Below are positions 9,331 to 17,924 of a stretch of 44,508 nucleotides of DNA, in pieces. The translations under genes were made by a program, and so were the position numbers. The notes under the pieces were generated by a model. The model did not search any database, was not told the DNA's origin, and saw nothing but the letters and a program-made list of their open reading frames with translations. Within the stretch, counting starts at the first letter, position 1. Each line of letters opens with the position of its first letter. Source of the stretch: an uncultured Rhodospirillales bacterium (GTDB lineage Bacteria > Pseudomonadota > Alphaproteobacteria > Acetobacterales > Acetobacteraceae); contig CAIJTR010000168.1 of the NCBI GenBank assembly GCA_903823665.1, positions 1 through 44,508 of the forward strand, read 5' to 3'.

Positions 9331-10589
9331 CGGGTTCAATGATGCACTATTCCGGCTGGCAACTGGTCAAGCAGGGCCTCGCCGGGAACAACGGCTGGAA
9401 GCCCGCCTGGCGCACGCCGGACCTCCAACGCAGCTACGACGCGGTTGTGGTCGGCGGTGGCGGGCACGGACTTGCGGCCGGCTATTACCTCGCCAAGGTG
9501 CACGGCCTGAAACGCGTCGCCGTCATCGAGCGCGGCTGGATCGGCGGCGGCAACACCGGGCGCAACACCACCATCGTCCGCTCGAACTACTTCTTCCCAG
9601 AATCAGCCGCGATGTATGATTTCGCGCTGCGCCTCTATGAAGGCCTTTCGCGCGAGCTGAACTATAACATCATGCTCAGCCAACGCGGCGTGCTCAACAT
9701 CGCCCACACCGAGCACGACATGGAACTGATGTGCCGCAGCGTGAACGCCATGCTGCTCAACGGCATCGACGTCGAATTGCTCGACGCCAAGCAGGTGATC
9801 GGCGAGGTGCCGCTGCTCAACACCAGCCCCGATGCGCGCTACCCCATCCACGGCGGCTTCGTGCAGCGGCGTGGCGGCGTGGCGCGGCATGATGCGGTGG
9901 CCTGGGCCTATGCGCGCGGAGCCTCTGATCTCGGCGTGGACATCATCCAGAACTGCGAAGTGAAGGGCTGGATCAAAGACGGCGAGCACGTGGTGGGCGT
10001 AGAAACCACGCTGGGCCCAATCTCCGCCGGCGTCTGCGGCATGTCCGTCGCGGGCCATTCCGGCGTGCTGGCGGAAATGGCGGGGTTCCGTCTCCCCATC
10101 ACCAGCTACGCATTGCAGGCGATGGTGAGCGAGCCGTTGAAGCCAATCCTCGACACCGTGGTGATGTCTACCGCGACCGGTGCCTATGTCAGCCAGTCTG
10201 ACAAGGGGGAGTTGGTGTTTGGGGCTGGGCTCGACATGTATCCGTCCTACGCGCAACGCGGCAATTTGCCGGTGCAGCAGAACATCATCGCCGCCATGCT
10301 CGAAATCCTCCCGGCGTTCCGACGGCTGAAAATGCTGCGGCAATGGGCAGGCGTTGTTGATGTGTGCTGGGACTACTCCCCCATCATCGGCCCCTCCCCC
10401 GCCGCCAATCTGTATATGAATTGCGGCTGGGGCACTGGCGGGTTCAAGGCCACCCCCGTCGGCGGCTGGCTGCTCGCCCACAACATGGCAACCGGCAAGC
10501 ACCACGAGCTGTCCGAGCCTTTCGACCTCGCCCGCTTCACCTCAGGCCGGCTGGTGGACGAAGCCGCCGGTGCCGGGATTGCGCACTGA
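9327..10589 (+). CDS. soxB: Sarcosine oxidase, beta subunit
   Basis: The 420-residue beta subunit of heterotetrameric sarcosine oxidase, which oxidises sarcosine to glycine and carries the covalent FMN and the substrate FAD site in the characterised enzymes. The N-terminal segment WQLVKQGLAGNNGW is typical of SoxB, the FAD-binding motif GGGGHG is at about 43-48, and a DAO fold follows. The His in PIHGG (about residue 175) and the His of RHDAV (188) lie in the region where flavin is attached in the Corynebacterium enzyme. It is followed one base later by soxD. ATG at 9327 is inside the MFS stop; an alternative ATG lies four codons on. Confidence 0.96.
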   Translation: MTGSMMHYSGWQLVKQGLAGNNGWKPAWRTPDLQRSYDAVVVGGGGHGLAAGYYLAKVHGLKRVAVIERGWIGGGNTGRNTTIVRSNYFFPESAAMYDFALRLYEGLSRELNYNIMLSQRGVLNIAHTEHDMELMCRSVNAMLLNGIDVELLDAKQVIGEVPLLNTSPDARYPIHGGFVQRRGGVARHDAVAWAYARGASDLGVDIIQNCEVKGWIKDGEHVVGVETTLGPISAGVCGMSVAGHSGVLAEMAGFRLPITSYALQAMVSEPLKPILDTVVMSTATGAYVSQSDKGELVFGAGLDMYPSYAQRGNLPVQQNIIAAMLEILPAFRRLKMLRQWAGVVDVCWDYSPIIGPSPAANLYMNCGWGTGGFKATPVGGWLLAHNMATGKHHELSEPFDLARFTSGRLVDEAAGAGIAH

Positions 10590-10590
10590 C

Positions 10591-10863
10591 ATGCTGAACA
10601 TCCCCTGCCCCCATTGCGGTCCCCGCAGCGAATATGAATTCCAGTTCGGCGGCGAGCCCGCAACCCGCCCGATTCCAGCGAGCGAAGTCAGCGACGCGCA
10701 ATGGAGCGACTATCTCTACGCGCGCACCAACATCAAAGGCCGCAACCGAGAACTCTGGTGCCATAGCGGCGGCTGCGGCCAGTGGTTCCTGATGGAGCGT
10801 GACACAGTGACGCACGAGATCTTCCGGACCGAAACGATCGGCTCGGGGACCATCGGCGCATGA
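10591..10863 (+). CDS. soxD: Sarcosine oxidase, delta subunit
   Basis: The 90-residue zinc-binding delta subunit. The start at 10591 gives the canonical beginning MLNIPCPHCG; the longer open frame from 10570 overlaps soxB and is not needed. Zinc ligands are expected among the CPHC pair (Cys6, Cys9) and the later WCHSGGCGQW segment. The NIKGRNRELW stretch is also typical. The stop TGA overlaps the soxA ATG by 4 bases. In the characterised complexes delta has no flavin and is structural. Confidence 0.95.
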   Translation: MLNIPCPHCGPRSEYEFQFGGEPATRPIPASEVSDAQWSDYLYARTNIKGRNRELWCHSGGCGQWFLMERDTVTHEIFRTETIGSGTIGA

Positions 10864-13766
10864 CCGGCACCCGCATCCCCGCCATCGGACTGATCGACCG
10901 CGGGCAAAAACTCAGCTTCCGGTGGCAAGGCGAGACGCTCACGGGCTTCGCCGGTGACACGCTCGCCTCCGCCCTGCTCGCCAACGGCGTGCGCGTCGTC
11001 GGCCGCAGCTTCAAATATCACCGCCCACGCGGCATTTTCGCGGCCGGTGCGGAAGAGCCCAACGCCATTCTCGATGTTTGGCACAACAGCCAAAACGACC
11101 CCAACGCCCGCGCCACGCTGGTGCCGCTACAAGACGGCATGTCCGCCCGCGCCATCAGCGGTTGGCCCAGCCTGAATTTCGACGCGTTCCAGGGCCTAGA
11201 CCTCCTGCACCGCTTCCTGCCCGCCGGGTTCTACTACAAAACCTTCATGGCCCCGGACTGGCATCGCTACGAGCCCAACATCCGCCGCATGGCGGGCCTC
11301 GGCACGGCGCAGAAAACGCCAGACACCCGCCATTACGAAACCCGGCACGCGCAGGTGGACGTGCTCGTCATCGGTGCCGGTCCCGCCGGTCTTGCCGCCG
11401 CCCGCGCCGCCGCCGCTGGTGGCCGCAGCGTCATGCTGGTCGATGAAAACCCCCAATTCGGTGGCAGCCTGTTGTGGGGTGACGCCACCATCAACGGCCA
11501 AATCGGCACGGCGTGGGCGCGTGACACCACCGCATCCCTAGCAGCCTCTGGCGCGCAACTGCTCCCAAACACCACCGCCTTCGCCTATTACGACCAAAAT
11601 ACCATCGGCTTGATGGAACACCGCAGCCACGCGGCCTCTGGCTGGGCGGAGGACCGGCTGTGGTCCGTCCTCGCCGCCGAAGTGGTGCTCGCCACCGGTG
11701 CCATCGAACGCCCGCTGGTATTCCCCAACAACGATCGCCCCGGCGTGATGCTGGCCTCCGCCGTGTTGCGCTATCTGCGGCAATACGGCGTGCTCGTTGG
11801 TAAATCCGTTGTGCTGACCACGAACAATGACAGCGCCTACGAAACCGCCACAGCTTTGCTTGCCGCTGGCGGGCAGGTTGCGGTGGCCGATGTGCGCGCC
11901 GAGCCCGGCCCGGTCGCCAACGCAGCGCAGGCAGCGGGTGCGCGGGTTTATGCGGGCAGCGTCGTGCTTAACACCGGCGGCCTCGGCGGCATTGCCTGGG
12001 CCGATATCGGACCGGCCGACGCCACCAGCCAACGCAACGCCACATCCCGCATCGGCTGCGACATCGTGGCTTCCTCCGGCGGATGGACGCCTGTGGTGCA
12101 TCTGTTCAGCCAGTCCGGCGGCAAGCTGCGATGGGACGAAACGCTCAGCGCCTTCCTGCCAAACACCGGCAGGCAGGCGCATCAACTCGCGGGCAGCATG
12201 GCGGGGTGGCAGAGCCTCGCTGAATGTTTGGCGAGTGGTCACAAGGCGGGCGGCAGCCACGGCGAGGCACCGGTTACCGCCATCGCCCGCCTACCAACAC
12301 CGCTACAGCCCTACTGGCACGTGCCGATCACGGGCGCGCGGCAATGGCTCGACCTGCAAAATGACGTGACCGTGAAGGATGTCGGCCTCGCCGCGCGCGA
12401 GAACTTCCAAAGTGTAGAGCATCTGAAGCGCTACACCACGCTCGGCATGGCGACCGATCAAGGCAAGACCAGCAACGTCAACGGCCTTGCCGTGATGGCC
12501 GAGCTGACGGGCCGCACAATCCCGGAGACCGGGACCACCACCTTCCGCATGCCCTACACGCCGGTATCGCTGGGCGCGATGGCGGGCATGCGCCACGGCG
12601 ATCTCTATGCGCCCAAACGCCAGCTTCCGGCGCAATCAGAGCACGACGCCGCCGGTGCCCTCATGCGCGAATACGGCGGCTGGATGCGCCCGGCCTGCTA
12701 TCCGCTTCCAGGCGAAACCGAGGCGCAGGCCGTCCAGCGCGAGGCCCGGTTGGTTCGCACCAATGGCGGATTGTTCGACGGCTCCAGCCTCGGCAAAATC
12801 GAAGTGTTCGGCGCGGATGCTGCAAAGTTCCTCAACCTCATCTATTACAACGAGGTCGCCAACCTCAAACCCGGCAGGCTCCGCTACGTGCTGCTGCTGC
12901 GCGAGACCGGCATTATCTACGATGACGGCGTGATCGCGCGCGTGGCCGAGGATCGGTATCTGCTTTCGCCCTCCTCGTCCCACACCGCAGGCGTGCTGGC
13001 GATGTTGGAGCTGTGGCATCAGACCGAGTATCCGTCGATGGACGTGGCGTTTCACGACGTCACCGCCGCCTGGGCCACCATCGCCATTTGCGGCCCGCGC
13101 GTTCGCGATATCCTCGCCACTCTCGCCACCGACATCGACCTGTCCGACGCCGCCCTGCCACACATGGCAATGGCGCACGGCCGCATCATGGGCATCCAAG
13201 CCCGCGTCGCCCGCGTCAGCTTCACCGGGGAACGCAGCTACGAAATCTCCGTCACCGCCGGACACGGCGCCGCCTTGTGGCGTCATCTGCTGGCCCAAGG
13301 CCCCACGCCCTACGGCATCGAAAGCCTGTCCATCCTGCGTGGCGAAAAGGGATATATCCTGATCGGCACAGACACGGACGGCCTCACCATGCCAGATGAT
13401 CTCGGCATGTCCGGCCCGCTGCGCGCAAAGAAGGTGGATTTCGTGGGAAAACGCTCCCTCACCACGCCCGACGGCGCCCGCCCGGATCGTCGCCAGTTCG
13501 TCGGCCTTCTGCCGGAACAACCGGGGTTCGTTCCGATGGTCGGCACCCACGCGATCACCGACGGCCCCACCCGCCGCAGCCTCGGCTGGATCACCACGGC
13601 AGCCCACAGCCCCACCCTGGGCCGCTCCTTCGCGCTCGGCATGATCGAAGGTGGCAGGGCGCACATGGGCGAGACGGTGACGCTGTTTGATCGCGGCAAA
13701 ACCTCGCGTGCCACCATCTGTTCGCCGGTGTTCCACGATGTCGAGGGGGCAAAGCTGCATGGCTGA
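10860..13766 (+). CDS. soxA: Sarcosine oxidase, alpha subunit
   Basis: The 968-residue alpha subunit, close to the usual full length of about 965. It has an N-terminal ferredoxin-like fold segment (about 15-80, with SFKYHRPRGI), an NAD-binding module with VIGAGPAGLAA (about 170-180) and a second nucleotide-binding region. A C-terminal GcvT-like folate-binding half begins near residue 600, with RTNGGLFDGSSLGKIEV and later RGEKGYI. In known enzymes NAD+ binds here as a structural ligand, and tetrahydrofolate captures the methyl-derived C1 unit as 5,10-methylene-THF. The gene overlaps soxD by 4 bases and soxG by 8. Confidence 0.96.
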   Translation: MTGTRIPAIGLIDRGQKLSFRWQGETLTGFAGDTLASALLANGVRVVGRSFKYHRPRGIFAAGAEEPNAILDVWHNSQNDPNARATLVPLQDGMSARAISGWPSLNFDAFQGLDLLHRFLPAGFYYKTFMAPDWHRYEPNIRRMAGLGTAQKTPDTRHYETRHAQVDVLVIGAGPAGLAAARAAAAGGRSVMLVDENPQFGGSLLWGDATINGQIGTAWARDTTASLAASGAQLLPNTTAFAYYDQNTIGLMEHRSHAASGWAEDRLWSVLAAEVVLATGAIERPLVFPNNDRPGVMLASAVLRYLRQYGVLVGKSVVLTTNNDSAYETATALLAAGGQVAVADVRAEPGPVANAAQAAGARVYAGSVVLNTGGLGGIAWADIGPADATSQRNATSRIGCDIVASSGGWTPVVHLFSQSGGKLRWDETLSAFLPNTGRQAHQLAGSMAGWQSLAECLASGHKAGGSHGEAPVTAIARLPTPLQPYWHVPITGARQWLDLQNDVTVKDVGLAARENFQSVEHLKRYTTLGMATDQGKTSNVNGLAVMAELTGRTIPETGTTTFRMPYTPVSLGAMAGMRHGDLYAPKRQLPAQSEHDAAGALMREYGGWMRPACYPLPGETEAQAVQREARLVRTNGGLFDGSSLGKIEVFGADAAKFLNLIYYNEVANLKPGRLRYVLLLRETGIIYDDGVIARVAEDRYLLSPSSSHTAGVLAMLELWHQTEYPSMDVAFHDVTAAWATIAICGPRVRDILATLATDIDLSDAALPHMAMAHGRIMGIQARVARVSFTGERSYEISVTAGHGAALWRHLLAQGPTPYGIESLSILRGEKGYILIGTDTDGLTMPDDLGMSGPLRAKKVDFVGKRSLTTPDGARPDRRQFVGLLPEQPGFVPMVGTHAITDGPTRRSLGWITTAAHSPTLGRSFALGMIEGGRAHMGETVTLFDRGKTSRATICSPVFHDVEGAKLHG

Positions 13767-14211
13767 TCTGGCAACTCTCTCCATCGCCGAGCAACTCGGC
13801 CTCACCGAAGCCGACCCATTGCGCCTGGTCGCTGTCCCCGGCCAGTTCCTTGTTTCCGGCGCGCATGACCTTCCGGCCAACAGCGTCGCCGACATCGAAG
13901 GCGGCTATGCCTGCTGGCTGACCCCACGCCGTCGCTTGGTGGTGAGCGCCACTCCACCCGCAGGCTTCGCGTCGGACATCAGCCACGGCGTGGCGGTGTT
14001 CTCCATTGATCCTGCGCACGACACCGATTTTGTGGCGATGGGCTGCGCGCTCCCACCCACTGCACTCGCCGAAGGCAAATGCGCGCAGACCGTCTTCGCC
14101 GGGCTGAAGCTGCTGCTCTACCGCCGCCACGGCCTGCTCCACCTCCACGTGGAACGATCACTCGCGCCCCACATCTTGGCCTGGTTCCGCCAGGCTGCAA
14201 CTGCACTTTGA
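13759..14211 (+). CDS. soxG: Sarcosine oxidase, gamma subunit
   Basis: The 150-residue gamma subunit that completes the B-D-A-G tetramer. The ATG at 13759 lies 8 bases inside soxA, giving the start MADLATLS. The protein is short and poorly conserved, as usual for SoxG; recognisable features are GCALPPTALAEGKCAQTVFAGL and the C-terminal HLHVERSLAPHILAWF. It is named mainly from position, size and this C-terminal pattern. The next gene follows after 13 bases. Confidence 0.88.
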   Translation: MADLATLSIAEQLGLTEADPLRLVAVPGQFLVSGAHDLPANSVADIEGGYACWLTPRRRLVVSATPPAGFASDISHGVAVFSIDPAHDTDFVAMGCALPPTALAEGKCAQTVFAGLKLLLYRRHGLLHLHVERSLAPHILAWFRQAATAL

Positions 14212-14224
14212 GGAAATCGCCACG

Positions 14225-16636
14225 ATGAAATCACATGTGCGCGTAGCGGTGATCGGCGGCGGCGTGGTGGGGGCCAGCGTGCTCTACCACCTCACCAAAG
14301 GCGGCTGGACGGATGTGGCGCTGCTGGAGCGTGACGAACTCACCTGCGGCTCCACCTGGCACGCAGCCGGCGGCATGCACACGCTGAACGGCGATCCCAA
14401 CGTCGCCAAGCTGCAGAAATACACCATCGAACTCTACCGCGAGATCGAAGCCATCTCCGGCGTCTCCTGCGGCCTGCACATGCCCGGCGGGCTGATGCTG
14501 GCGGGCACCAAGGCACGGATGGACTGGCTGAAAGGGGCCGTTGCCAAAGGCAGCTATCTCGGCATGGACGCTGAGCTGATCTCGATGGATGAGGCGTATC
14601 GTCTGCTGCCACTGATCGACAAATCCCGCTTCATCGGTGCCTTGTGGGACCCGCTGGACGGCCATGTCGATCCCTACGGCGTCACCCACGCCTACGCCAA
14701 ATGCGCCACCATGGCCGGTGCTGAAATCTATCGACACACCAAAGTTGAAGCCCTGCATCAGCGCCCCGATGGCGGCTGGGATGTGGTGACCAACCAAGGC
14801 ACCATCATCGCCGAACACGTCGTCAATGCTGGCGGCCTATGGGCGCGTGAGGTCGGCCGCATGGTCGGCATCGAGCTTCCCGTGCTGGCGATGGAGCATC
14901 AATACCTCATCACTGAGGACGTGCCGCAGCTGCTGCCGGAGCACGAACTCCCGCACACCATCGACTTCGAGGGCGAGATCTATCTGCGCCAGGAACGCCA
15001 GGGTGTGCTGCTTGGCACCTATGAGCACAAGGGCATTCCGTGGTCCGCGCGCACCACGCCGTGGAACTTCACCGCCGAGCTTTTACCGCCCGCGCTGGAA
15101 CGGATTGAGGACAATCTTGCTGTTGGGTTCGAGCATTTTCCTGCGTTGGCCGATGCGGGCATCAAGAAGATCATCAACGGCCCCTTCACCTTCGCGCCGG
15201 ATGGCAACCCGCTGATCGGGCCTGTGCGCGGCCTTAGCAATTACTGGGTGGCATGCGGCGTGATGGCTGGGTTCAGCCAGGGCGGCGGCGTGGGGCTGGC
15301 ACTCGCCAACTGGATGATCGAGCGCGATCCCGGTTTCGACGTGTGGGCCATGGACGTGGCGCGGTATGGCGATTGGGCCACGCCCGGCTACACCAATGCC
15401 AAGGTGCGTGAGAACTACGGCAGGCGGTTTCGCGTCACGTTCCCCAATGAGGAACTGCCGGCCGGTCGCCCACTTCGCATTTCCACTTTGTATGACAGGC
15501 AGAAAGCCAAAGGGGCGGTGTTCGGGGCGGCCTGGGGTCTGGAATATCCGCTCTGGTTCGCGCCGGACGGTATGGAGCCGGTGGAGGACGTCACCTTCCG
15601 TCGCTCCAACGCACATGGCCCGGTTGGCGAAGAAGTCCGCGCCGTGCGCGAAGCGGTCGGCGTGATCGAAACCACCGGCTATGCCAAATATGCCTTCACC
15701 GGCCCGGGCGCTGAGGTGTTCCTCAACCACGTGCTCGCCAACCGCATGCCCGAAATTGGCCGCATCGTGCTGGCCCCGATGCTGAACGCAAACGGCAAGT
15801 TGATTGGCGATTTCACCGTCGCGCGCCTTGATGCCGAAACCTTCCACGTCTTCGGCACCGGGGCCGCTGAGGATTACCATTGCCGCTGGTGGGAGGCGCA
15901 CATGCCAGAGTCCGGCGTGACACTGCATCGCCTGCGCGACACCATCGCCGGCCTCTCCATCGCAGGACCGCACGCCCGCGCGTTGCTTGCTGCGATCTCA
16001 GGCGAGGATGTCTCGAACAAAACCTTCCCATTCATGCACTACCGCCACATGGGACTCGGCATGGTCCCGGCCACCGTCGGACGCCTCACCTTCACCGGTG
16101 ATCTCGGTTACGAGATGTGGGTGCCGGCGGACAGGCTTGCTAATCTCTACGACCTGCTCTGGGAAAAGGGCGCTGCACTCGGCCTTCGCGATGTGGGTCT
16201 GCGCGCGCTTAACTCGATGCGACTGGAGAAGAACTTCGGCACCTGGGCACGCGAATATCGCCCCATCTACGGCGCCATCGAAGCCGGGCTCGGCCGCTTC
16301 GTGAACTTCAAAAAAGGCGACTTCATCGGTCGCACAGCCGCCCTGCACGAGAAGGAAACCGGCCCAAAACTGCGCCTCGTGGCGCTGGTTGTCGATGCCT
16401 CAGACGCCGACGTGGTAGGCGACGAGCCCGTGCGGCTCGACAGCAAAACAATTGGTTGGGTCACCTCCGGCGGCTACGCGCATCATGTCAAGGCGTCGGT
16501 CGCACTCGCCTACATTCCAGCCGAGCACGCCGTGGCCGGGGCCGCGTTCCACGTCGAAATCCTCGACGAAATGCGCCCCGCCACGCTCATCACCGAGCCA
16601 TTGTTCGACCCGACCGGCTCGAAGATGCGCGGCTAG
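14225..16636 (+). CDS. Dimethylglycine/sarcosine dehydrogenase-like flavoprotein (DAO + GcvT)
   Basis: An 803-residue protein with an N-terminal FAD-binding DAO domain (GGGVVG 11-16) and a C-terminal folate-binding aminomethyltransferase domain. The motif CGSTWHAAG places His46 where mammalian dimethylglycine dehydrogenase links FAD covalently. The C-terminal half has GPHARAL, FTGDLGYEMWVP and LRALNSMRLEKNFGTWAREY, typical of this two-domain family. It should remove an N-methyl group from dimethylglycine or a related methylamine and pass formaldehyde to folate. Position directly after soxG fits a betaine to dimethylglycine to sarcosine to glycine route. The stop TAG lies in a CTAG that also supplies the stop of the converging Rieske gene. 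Confidence 0.92.
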   Translation: MKSHVRVAVIGGGVVGASVLYHLTKGGWTDVALLERDELTCGSTWHAAGGMHTLNGDPNVAKLQKYTIELYREIEAISGVSCGLHMPGGLMLAGTKARMDWLKGAVAKGSYLGMDAELISMDEAYRLLPLIDKSRFIGALWDPLDGHVDPYGVTHAYAKCATMAGAEIYRHTKVEALHQRPDGGWDVVTNQGTIIAEHVVNAGGLWAREVGRMVGIELPVLAMEHQYLITEDVPQLLPEHELPHTIDFEGEIYLRQERQGVLLGTYEHKGIPWSARTTPWNFTAELLPPALERIEDNLAVGFEHFPALADAGIKKIINGPFTFAPDGNPLIGPVRGLSNYWVACGVMAGFSQGGGVGLALANWMIERDPGFDVWAMDVARYGDWATPGYTNAKVRENYGRRFRVTFPNEELPAGRPLRISTLYDRQKAKGAVFGAAWGLEYPLWFAPDGMEPVEDVTFRRSNAHGPVGEEVRAVREAVGVIETTGYAKYAFTGPGAEVFLNHVLANRMPEIGRIVLAPMLNANGKLIGDFTVARLDAETFHVFGTGAAEDYHCRWWEAHMPESGVTLHRLRDTIAGLSIAGPHARALLAAISGEDVSNKTFPFMHYRHMGLGMVPATVGRLTFTGDLGYEMWVPADRLANLYDLLWEKGAALGLRDVGLRALNSMRLEKNFGTWAREYRPIYGAIEAGLGRFVNFKKGDFIGRTAALHEKETGPKLRLVALVVDASDADVVGDEPVRLDSKTIGWVTSGGYAHHVKASVALAYIPAEHAVAGAAFHVEILDEMRPATLITEPLFDPTGSKMRG

Positions 16637-17817
16637 GCCATCACCGCCAGCCCGGCATCGGCCATCAGCCGCTCCACCACGATGCGCTGGAATTTGTGCG
16701 TCGTGTCCTCCATCACCGGCGAGAACACGCTCCCTGCCATGGCGGGGGAACGGCAGCCGATGTGCAGGCGCTGCACGATGTCGATATCCTCGCCGTTCAC
16801 CAGATCGATCAGGTCGATCATCTGGCGGCGCGCCTGCGTCAACTCCGGCGTCATCGCTTCGTCGCCGATGAAGAAGAACTCGAACCGCTCCACCGTCCGG
16901 TCCACCGCAAGCGGCTGGATGATGAACGCGTAGACGTGATTGTAGTGGACGCCGATCATCACGTTCGGGAACAGCTCCACATATTCCGCCTTGGTCGAAG
17001 CCTCCGCATCCAGACCTGGGAAATGCGGCAACAGATGATCCGGCGTCACCGGCGGTGGGGCAAAATTGCGGCTGCCGACACCGACAAAGCCATCGCCATC
17101 GGTGATGTGCAGTGTGTGCTTGACGGAGGAGACGCTGTTCAGCTGCGGATGCACGAAGGGCAGATGATAGCGCTCGACGAAGTTCTCAATCGCCAGCTTC
17201 CAGTTCGCCACCAGCTCAAATCGCAACCCGCCGCCTCCACGCAGCAGCCCGAAATCATACGCCGCCCAACGCTGCCGCAGCGGCTCCAGATGCTCCATCA
17301 ACGGCACGGCATTAAGGTCGAGATTGACGAAGATCAGCGGCCCCCACATCTCACACCGAACCGGCAACAGACCGTGCTTGCTGGCATCGAACCCGTCATG
17401 CGAGTTCACGCCAGGGCCGCAGAAGCTCGGCGTCTTCTGCAAGCTGCCGTCCAGGCCGTAAGCCCAGGCGTGATACGGGCACACCACCGTCGGCCGCTTC
17501 ATCGGGGAGGCCACCAGCTGCGCGCCGCGATGACGACAGATGTTATGAAACGCACGGATCACATCATCCTGCCCGCGCACCAGCAGCAGCGGCATCCCGG
17601 CGATCTCGAACGGCACCTGTGAGCCGATCTCCGGCAGATCTCCGGCCACGCCCGCGCACACCCAATTGCGGCTGAAGGTGAGGTCGCGCTCGGCTGCAAA
17701 GAACTCCGGATCGGTGTAGGCGGCACCTGGCAGCCCCGTCGCCTCGCCGGTGGGGCGAAACAGCCGCGCCCGCACATCGTCGGTCAGCACGCGCTCCACC
17801 ACAGTTCTGGCACTCAT
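16633..17817 (-). CDS. Rieske non-haem iron oxygenase, alpha subunit (betaine/stachydrine demethylase-like)
   Basis: A 394-residue terminal oxygenase. The Rieske cluster ligands are Cys94-Arg-His96 and Cys113-Pro-Tyr-His116. The mononuclear iron site shows NFVERYHLPFVH with His218 and His223 and a later Asp in NGEDIDIVQ. I chose ATG 17817 over the longer frame to 17832 because a strong GGGGAGGG sits about five bases before it. Next to dimethylglycine dehydrogenase and sarcosine oxidase genes, the likely reaction is oxidative N-demethylation of glycine betaine or a similar quaternary amine (compare GbcA, Stc2). No ferredoxin reductase partner is in the window, so the electron donor must be encoded elsewhere. 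Confidence 0.9.
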   Translation of the reverse strand: MSARTVVERVLTDDVRARLFRPTGEATGLPGAAYTDPEFFAAERDLTFSRNWVCAGVAGDLPEIGSQVPFEIAGMPLLLVRGQDDVIRAFHNICRHRGAQLVASPMKRPTVVCPYHAWAYGLDGSLQKTPSFCGPGVNSHDGFDASKHGLLPVRCEMWGPLIFVNLDLNAVPLMEHLEPLRQRWAAYDFGLLRGGGGLRFELVANWKLAIENFVERYHLPFVHPQLNSVSSVKHTLHITDGDGFVGVGSRNFAPPPVTPDHLLPHFPGLDAEASTKAEYVELFPNVMIGVHYNHVYAFIIQPLAVDRTVERFEFFFIGDEAMTPELTQARRQMIDLIDLVNGEDIDIVQRLHIGCRSPAMAGSVFSPVMEDTTHKFQRIVVERLMADAGLAVMA

Positions 17818-17924
17818 CACAGCCCTCCCCATACCCTAACTTTGGCACCCTGATCTCGCGGCGGAGGCTTGCATGACGATTTGCGCGCGTCCACCCTGTT
17901 GTCCCCATGCCATCAAGGATCATC

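Noticed and set aside
12636-13895. A 419-codon minus-strand open frame inside soxA and soxG
   Set aside because: It is antisense to well-conserved sarcosine oxidase sequence and shows no recognisable motif.
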